From Pseudomonas sp. P8_241 (GTDB lineage: Bacteria; Pseudomonadota; Gammaproteobacteria; Pseudomonadales; Pseudomonadaceae), in assembly GCF_034008315.1 (NCBI RefSeq), contig NZ_CP125377.1:5520501-5584500 (forward strand): a stretch of DNA of 64,000 nucleotides, read 5' to 3'. This document shows positions 60,490-64,000 of this stretch, in pieces. The translations under genes and the position numbers were made by a program. The notes below the pieces were generated by a model. That model worked only from the letters and a program-made list of their open reading frames with translations. It was not told the DNA's origin and did no database searches. How positions within the stretch are numbered: the first letter of the stretch is position 1; every line of letters begins with the position of its first letter.

Positions 60490-61131
60490 TCAGGCCCGCA
60501 CGAAAGGATTTTCGCGCATTTCATCGCCCAGTCGGGTATCCGGACCGTGTCCGGTTACCACCGTTGCGTCTTCATCGAGGGTGTACAGCCGCTGCTTGAT
60601 CGAACGCACGATGGTCGCCTGATCGCCGCCCCACAAGTCCGTGCGGCCGACGCCGCGCCGAAACAGCGTGTCACCGGCAATCAGCAACTTGGCGTCGGAA
60701 AACCAGAAGCTCATGGAGCCCGGCGTATGACCCGGCGTGTGCAGCGCTACACCGCAGCCGCAGTCCAACGCTTCATCATCGGCCAGCCAGCGGTCCGGCG
60801 ACGGTACCGGGGTGTAGGGCACGCCGAACATCTGGCACTGCATTTCCAGGTTGTCCCAAAGGAATTGGTCTTCCTTGTGCAGGTGCAACGTCGCACCGGT
60901 TTTCTCCTTCAACTGGCCGGAAGCCAGGAAATGATCCAGGTGCGCGTGGGTATGAATAATACTGACCACCTTCAGGCCCAGCGCGTCAAGCCGCGCCAGG
61001 ATCAGCTCATGATTGCCACCCGGATCGACGACAATGGCCTTTTTCGTCACCGGATCACCGATGATCGTGCAGTTGCACTGCAAAGGGCCGACGGGGAAGG
61101 TTTCGCGAATGAGGGCGGGTTTCTGGGACAT
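60490..61131 (-). CDS. Metallo-beta-lactamase-fold hydrolase (glyoxalase II-like, YcbL type)
   Basis: From ATG 61131 the protein has 213 aa. The zinc motif HTHAHLDH, further ligands in HTPGHTPGSMSF and GDTLF, and the final His in VVTGHGPDTR form a two-metal centre. The family includes type II glyoxalases and thioesterases; YcbL-like members hydrolyse S-lactoylglutathione. The exact substrate is not known. The first Met in the open frame (61173) adds 14 residues without homology. Confidence 0.9.
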   Translation of the reverse strand: MSQKPALIRETFPVGPLQCNCTIIGDPVTKKAIVVDPGGNHELILARLDALGLKVVSIIHTHAHLDHFLASGQLKEKTGATLHLHKEDQFLWDNLEMQCQMFGVPYTPVPSPDRWLADDEALDCGCGVALHTPGHTPGSMSFWFSDAKLLIAGDTLFRRGVGRTDLWGGDQATIVRSIKQRLYTLDEDATVVTGHGPDTRLGDEMRENPFVRA

Positions 61132-61217
61132 CGGAGCCTGCTCGATAAACGGGGACAGGCGATTTTCGCACACTTGAGGGTCGAAGCATTTATCCGCATG
61201 AGTAACGTGAAAACTTC

Positions 61218-63956
61218 TTAATCCAAAACCCCCAACTCCTTGGCCCGCGCCACCGCCTGTGTCCGCCGCTCGACTCCGAGCTTGCTGTTGATATGGCTGG
61301 CGTGGGTCTTGACCGTGTGCAGGGAAATGAAGAGTTGGTCACTGATTTCCTGGTTCGAGCAGCCTTGGGCAATCAATCGAAGGACGGCCAGTTCTCGAGC
61401 GCTGAGATGCTCCGCCGCCGCGCAAGGCTCCAGACTGAAGCGAGCCACCGGTGTCGGCAGCTTTTCGATAAGGCTCTGCGAAACAGGCGTCGGCGGGTTG
61501 AGTTGCAGTTGCCCGCGCAACCAATCCGGATGTTCGGCCAACAAACCTTCGAACGGCTGCAAAACGCCTCCACCGGCAACGTCCAGTGCCTGAATCAGAG
61601 CCTTGCGTGCTTCAGGCTCGCGGCCACTGCCAAGCAACAAGGTGATTTTTTGAGTCAGCGCCATGGCACTGAGCATCTGCCGACCGCTTTGCTGACCATG
61701 TTCGAGAAGAGCATTCAAACGCCCCTCGGCCAGCATCGGCTGGCCCTGGATGACCTCCAGCTGCGCTTGTTGCAATTCAATGTGTAACGGCAGTTGCGGG
61801 TGAAACTCCGGCGGAGCCGCCGCATGCTCGCCGTTGTAAGTCTGCCCCAGCCGTGCCAGCCAGGCTTCGGCCAGATCGGTTCGCCCCTGGGCCAGCCAAA
61901 ACTCACATTTGACCAAGGTAATCATCGCCAGGTAGTAGATCGGCGGCACGTCCCAGATATGCATCAGGCGCTCGGCTTCAGCGAGTTCGGCAAAGGCCTT
62001 GGCAAATTCACCGCTGCTGCCTTCGAGCCTGGCGATTACGCAATGACCGATCAATACGCTGATATCCCGGCAGGCACGGGCCTCATTCAAACCCGCTTGC
62101 AATCGCACCCGCGCCGCTTGGGGTTGTAGCCGCTGAGCCAGTAAAACGCCTTCGTATAATGTCAGTCGGGCACGCACGGCATAGAGTCGCTGCGAGGACA
62201 AACCCTGCAGGCGTTGCAAACCCTGGCGTACTTCGTCCTGTGCCCGAAAGACCTCCCCGCGCGCTTGCAGGACCCGAGCTCGATCGTAATGGGCCAACGC
62301 TTCGAACAACGGGTTGCCCACGCGCTGCGCCAACTCCAGCGAATCACGGTTCAGTCCCCGCGCGCGCCATAAATCACCGTCGGCGATGGCCAGGTTGGAC
62401 AGTGTCGAGAGACACATCAGGCGTTGCCCATAACGCTTGGCTGGCAGGCTTTCCAGCGCTTCGCGGCAATACAGCAGCGTGAGCTCACGATTGCCCCGTC
62501 CACGGGCGATGATGCCGCTCAACGCCAGCCACTGGGCCAGCATGGATTTCTGCGCAGTGGCCGAGGGCGCCGGCAGGAAGCGACTCAAATGACTGGCCAG
62601 CTCTTCGGCAGCGTCCAGTTGGCAAGCCATGCCCAACGCCCAGCTGTACAGCACGATCAAGCGTGGCGTACTGATCAACAGGCTGTCGGGCAAGTCCATT
62701 TTCCAGCGAAGCAACATGCCGACGTTCTGCTCGGCCAGCAGTTGCTCTTCGGAAAGGTTCTGCACCAGGTTCGCCGCGACATCCAGGTGACCGGCGCGCA
62801 ACGCCTGCTCCACCGCCTCGTCGAGCAACCCCTGGGCATTGAACCAGCGGCAGGCGCGCAGGTGCAGGCTCGCCGCAGGGACCAGCGACTGGGCGGCGGG
62901 ACGAGTGCGCAACAAATCGGAAAACAGGTGGTGATAGCGATACCAGTGCCCGTGCTCGTCAAGCGGCACCAGGAACACTTGGTGGGCGAGCAGAAACCGC
63001 AGAATTTCAGCGCTGTCATGGGCATCGCGAACGGCGTCGCACAGTTCGCTGCAAAATCGTTCCTGGGGTGCCGTGTCATAGAGGAACGACTGGACCTCGG
63101 CGGGCAGGCAGTCAATAACCTCTTCGAGCAAGTAATCGCGGATCAACCCTTCCCCGCCGTGCAACGATTGCGGCAGCGCGCCATCGGTGCCCGCCTCCGA
63201 GGCGGCCAACAGCCAGAAACGTAACCCCGCGACCCAACCTTCGCTGCGCTGGATCAGGTTTTCCAGTGCCTCACCGCGCAGGGAACTGCTGTGTCGGTCG
63301 AGCAGGCTCAAGGCCTCGTCGTGGGTCAGGCGCAGATCCTGTTCATGCAACTCGAGCAATTGCCGCGACAGCCGCAGCCGCGCCAGGTGCCAGTCGGGTC
63401 GCTGGCGACTGGTGACCATCACCAGCAAGCCATCGGGAAGATGATTGAGGAAAAATTGCAGGCAACGGTCCAGCACCGGCCCCTGGGCCAGATGATAATC
63501 ATCCAGCACCAGCAGCAGCGGCGAAGTCGCGCAAAGGTACACGGCCAACTCGTCGAGCAAACCGTCCAGCCATTCCTCGAAGGCGAACGGCTGATGGCGC
63601 TGTCGCATTTTCAGCAGTCCGAGAGACTGTCTGCCCAGATGCGGGAAATAGTCCTGCAGGCCTTCCAGCAAACGCTCGAGAAAACGCCCAGGGTCACTGT
63701 CTCGAGGGCTCAGCCCTAACCAGAGGCTACGCCAGTGACCCGGCAATGCCTGACAGAACTCCACCGCCAGCGAACTTTTGCCGAACCCCGCCGGCGCACT
63801 CACCAGCAATAACCGCCCTTCAAGACCGGCGCTCAATCGTTCGCACAAACGCGGTCGCAGGACATGACCGTCGGGCAATGGCGGACGAAAGAATCGTCCG
63901 TCCAATGTCGCGACAGCAGCAGTTGCTGAACCTTGGGGTGTAGACAAATCAGTCAT
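61218..63956 (-). CDS. LuxR-family ATP-dependent regulator (MalT/AlkS-type, STAND)
   Basis: The 912-aa protein has an N-terminal STAND-class NTPase: Walker A APAGFGKSS at residues 54-62 and a Walker B LLLVLDDYH. A long TPR-like helical region (about residues 330-820) follows. The C-terminal LuxR helix-turn-helix spans roughly 846-912 (LSARELAVLRLIAQGCSNQE, TVKTHASHINSKLG). Such proteins integrate an inducer and ATP to activate transcription. No neighbour in the window is an obvious target; the divergent region lies beyond the right edge. Confidence 0.93.
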   Translation of the reverse strand: MTDLSTPQGSATAAVATLDGRFFRPPLPDGHVLRPRLCERLSAGLEGRLLLVSAPAGFGKSSLAVEFCQALPGHWRSLWLGLSPRDSDPGRFLERLLEGLQDYFPHLGRQSLGLLKMRQRHQPFAFEEWLDGLLDELAVYLCATSPLLLVLDDYHLAQGPVLDRCLQFFLNHLPDGLLVMVTSRQRPDWHLARLRLSRQLLELHEQDLRLTHDEALSLLDRHSSSLRGEALENLIQRSEGWVAGLRFWLLAASEAGTDGALPQSLHGGEGLIRDYLLEEVIDCLPAEVQSFLYDTAPQERFCSELCDAVRDAHDSAEILRFLLAHQVFLVPLDEHGHWYRYHHLFSDLLRTRPAAQSLVPAASLHLRACRWFNAQGLLDEAVEQALRAGHLDVAANLVQNLSEEQLLAEQNVGMLLRWKMDLPDSLLISTPRLIVLYSWALGMACQLDAAEELASHLSRFLPAPSATAQKSMLAQWLALSGIIARGRGNRELTLLYCREALESLPAKRYGQRLMCLSTLSNLAIADGDLWRARGLNRDSLELAQRVGNPLFEALAHYDRARVLQARGEVFRAQDEVRQGLQRLQGLSSQRLYAVRARLTLYEGVLLAQRLQPQAARVRLQAGLNEARACRDISVLIGHCVIARLEGSSGEFAKAFAELAEAERLMHIWDVPPIYYLAMITLVKCEFWLAQGRTDLAEAWLARLGQTYNGEHAAAPPEFHPQLPLHIELQQAQLEVIQGQPMLAEGRLNALLEHGQQSGRQMLSAMALTQKITLLLGSGREPEARKALIQALDVAGGGVLQPFEGLLAEHPDWLRGQLQLNPPTPVSQSLIEKLPTPVARFSLEPCAAAEHLSARELAVLRLIAQGCSNQEISDQLFISLHTVKTHASHINSKLGVERRTQAVARAKELGVLD

Positions 63957-64000
63957 AGCCGGCTCTTGTTTGAATCGCGGGTGGCGGCGTTGCAGATGTC

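Overview
The window is a chromosomal segment of a fluorescent pseudomonad (Pseudomonas fluorescens group). Four things point there: an alginate operon in the order algX-algL-algI-algJ-algF-algA, the complete division and cell-wall (dcw) cluster running into lpxC, the block rnpB / rsmI / lpoA-yraN-gmhA-dolP / sspBA / petABC / rpsI-rplM, and GC-rich codon use with many Pseudomonas-type REP palindromes. Gene identities were read from protein motifs and gene order only; no database search was possible.

Layout. 1-6.7 kb (+): end of the alginate operon, covering periplasmic processing (AlgX tail, AlgL), acetylation (AlgI, AlgJ, AlgF) and precursor synthesis (AlgA), closed by a strong terminator. 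6.9-8.8 kb (+): an unknown two-helix membrane protein, a short-chain dehydrogenase and a small NTF2-like protein. 8.8-13.7 kb (-): an efflux operon encoding an outer membrane factor, a FUSC permease, a DUF1656 protein and a membrane fusion protein, with a divergent LysR regulator at 14 kb. 15.2-21.9 kb (+): an RND adaptor and pump followed by a CusRS-like two-component pair and a tiny exported protein. 22.0-23.6 kb (+): a Cache-GGDEF diguanylate cyclase.

23.6-41.5 kb (-): lpxC and the dcw cluster, transcribed from a sigma70-like promoter at about 41.52 kb with three 10-bp-spaced MraZ boxes just downstream. Most cluster genes overlap by 1-11 nt. 41.5-43.2 kb: a 330-bp gene-free spacer, rnpB (-) and rsmI (-). 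43.4-46.8 kb (+): lpoA-yraN-gmhA/diaA-dolP. 47-51.9 kb (-): sspA-sspB, petA-petB-petC (cytochrome bc1) and rplM-rpsI. 52-55.5 kb: a Tas-like aldo-keto reductase, and an acyl-CoA dehydrogenase divergent from a GlxA/AraC-type regulator. 55.6-64 kb: zapE, trpS, an alpha/beta hydrolase, zapG (yhcB), an OmpA-family lipoprotein, a glyoxalase-II-like hydrolase and a MalT-like LuxR regulator.

Most of the window is conserved core genome. I found no prophage, CRISPR array, IS element, tRNA or toxin-antitoxin module, and nothing I can defend as an entirely new system. The points most worth a second look are the SIS protein that sits in the diaA position but keeps GmhA catalytic residues, the 113-residue appendage on TrpRS, the drug-type RND pump beside a metal-type two-component system with a palindromic operator candidate upstream, the two repeat families (one copy supplies a stop codon), and the uncharacterised hairpin spacer between mraZ and rnpB.
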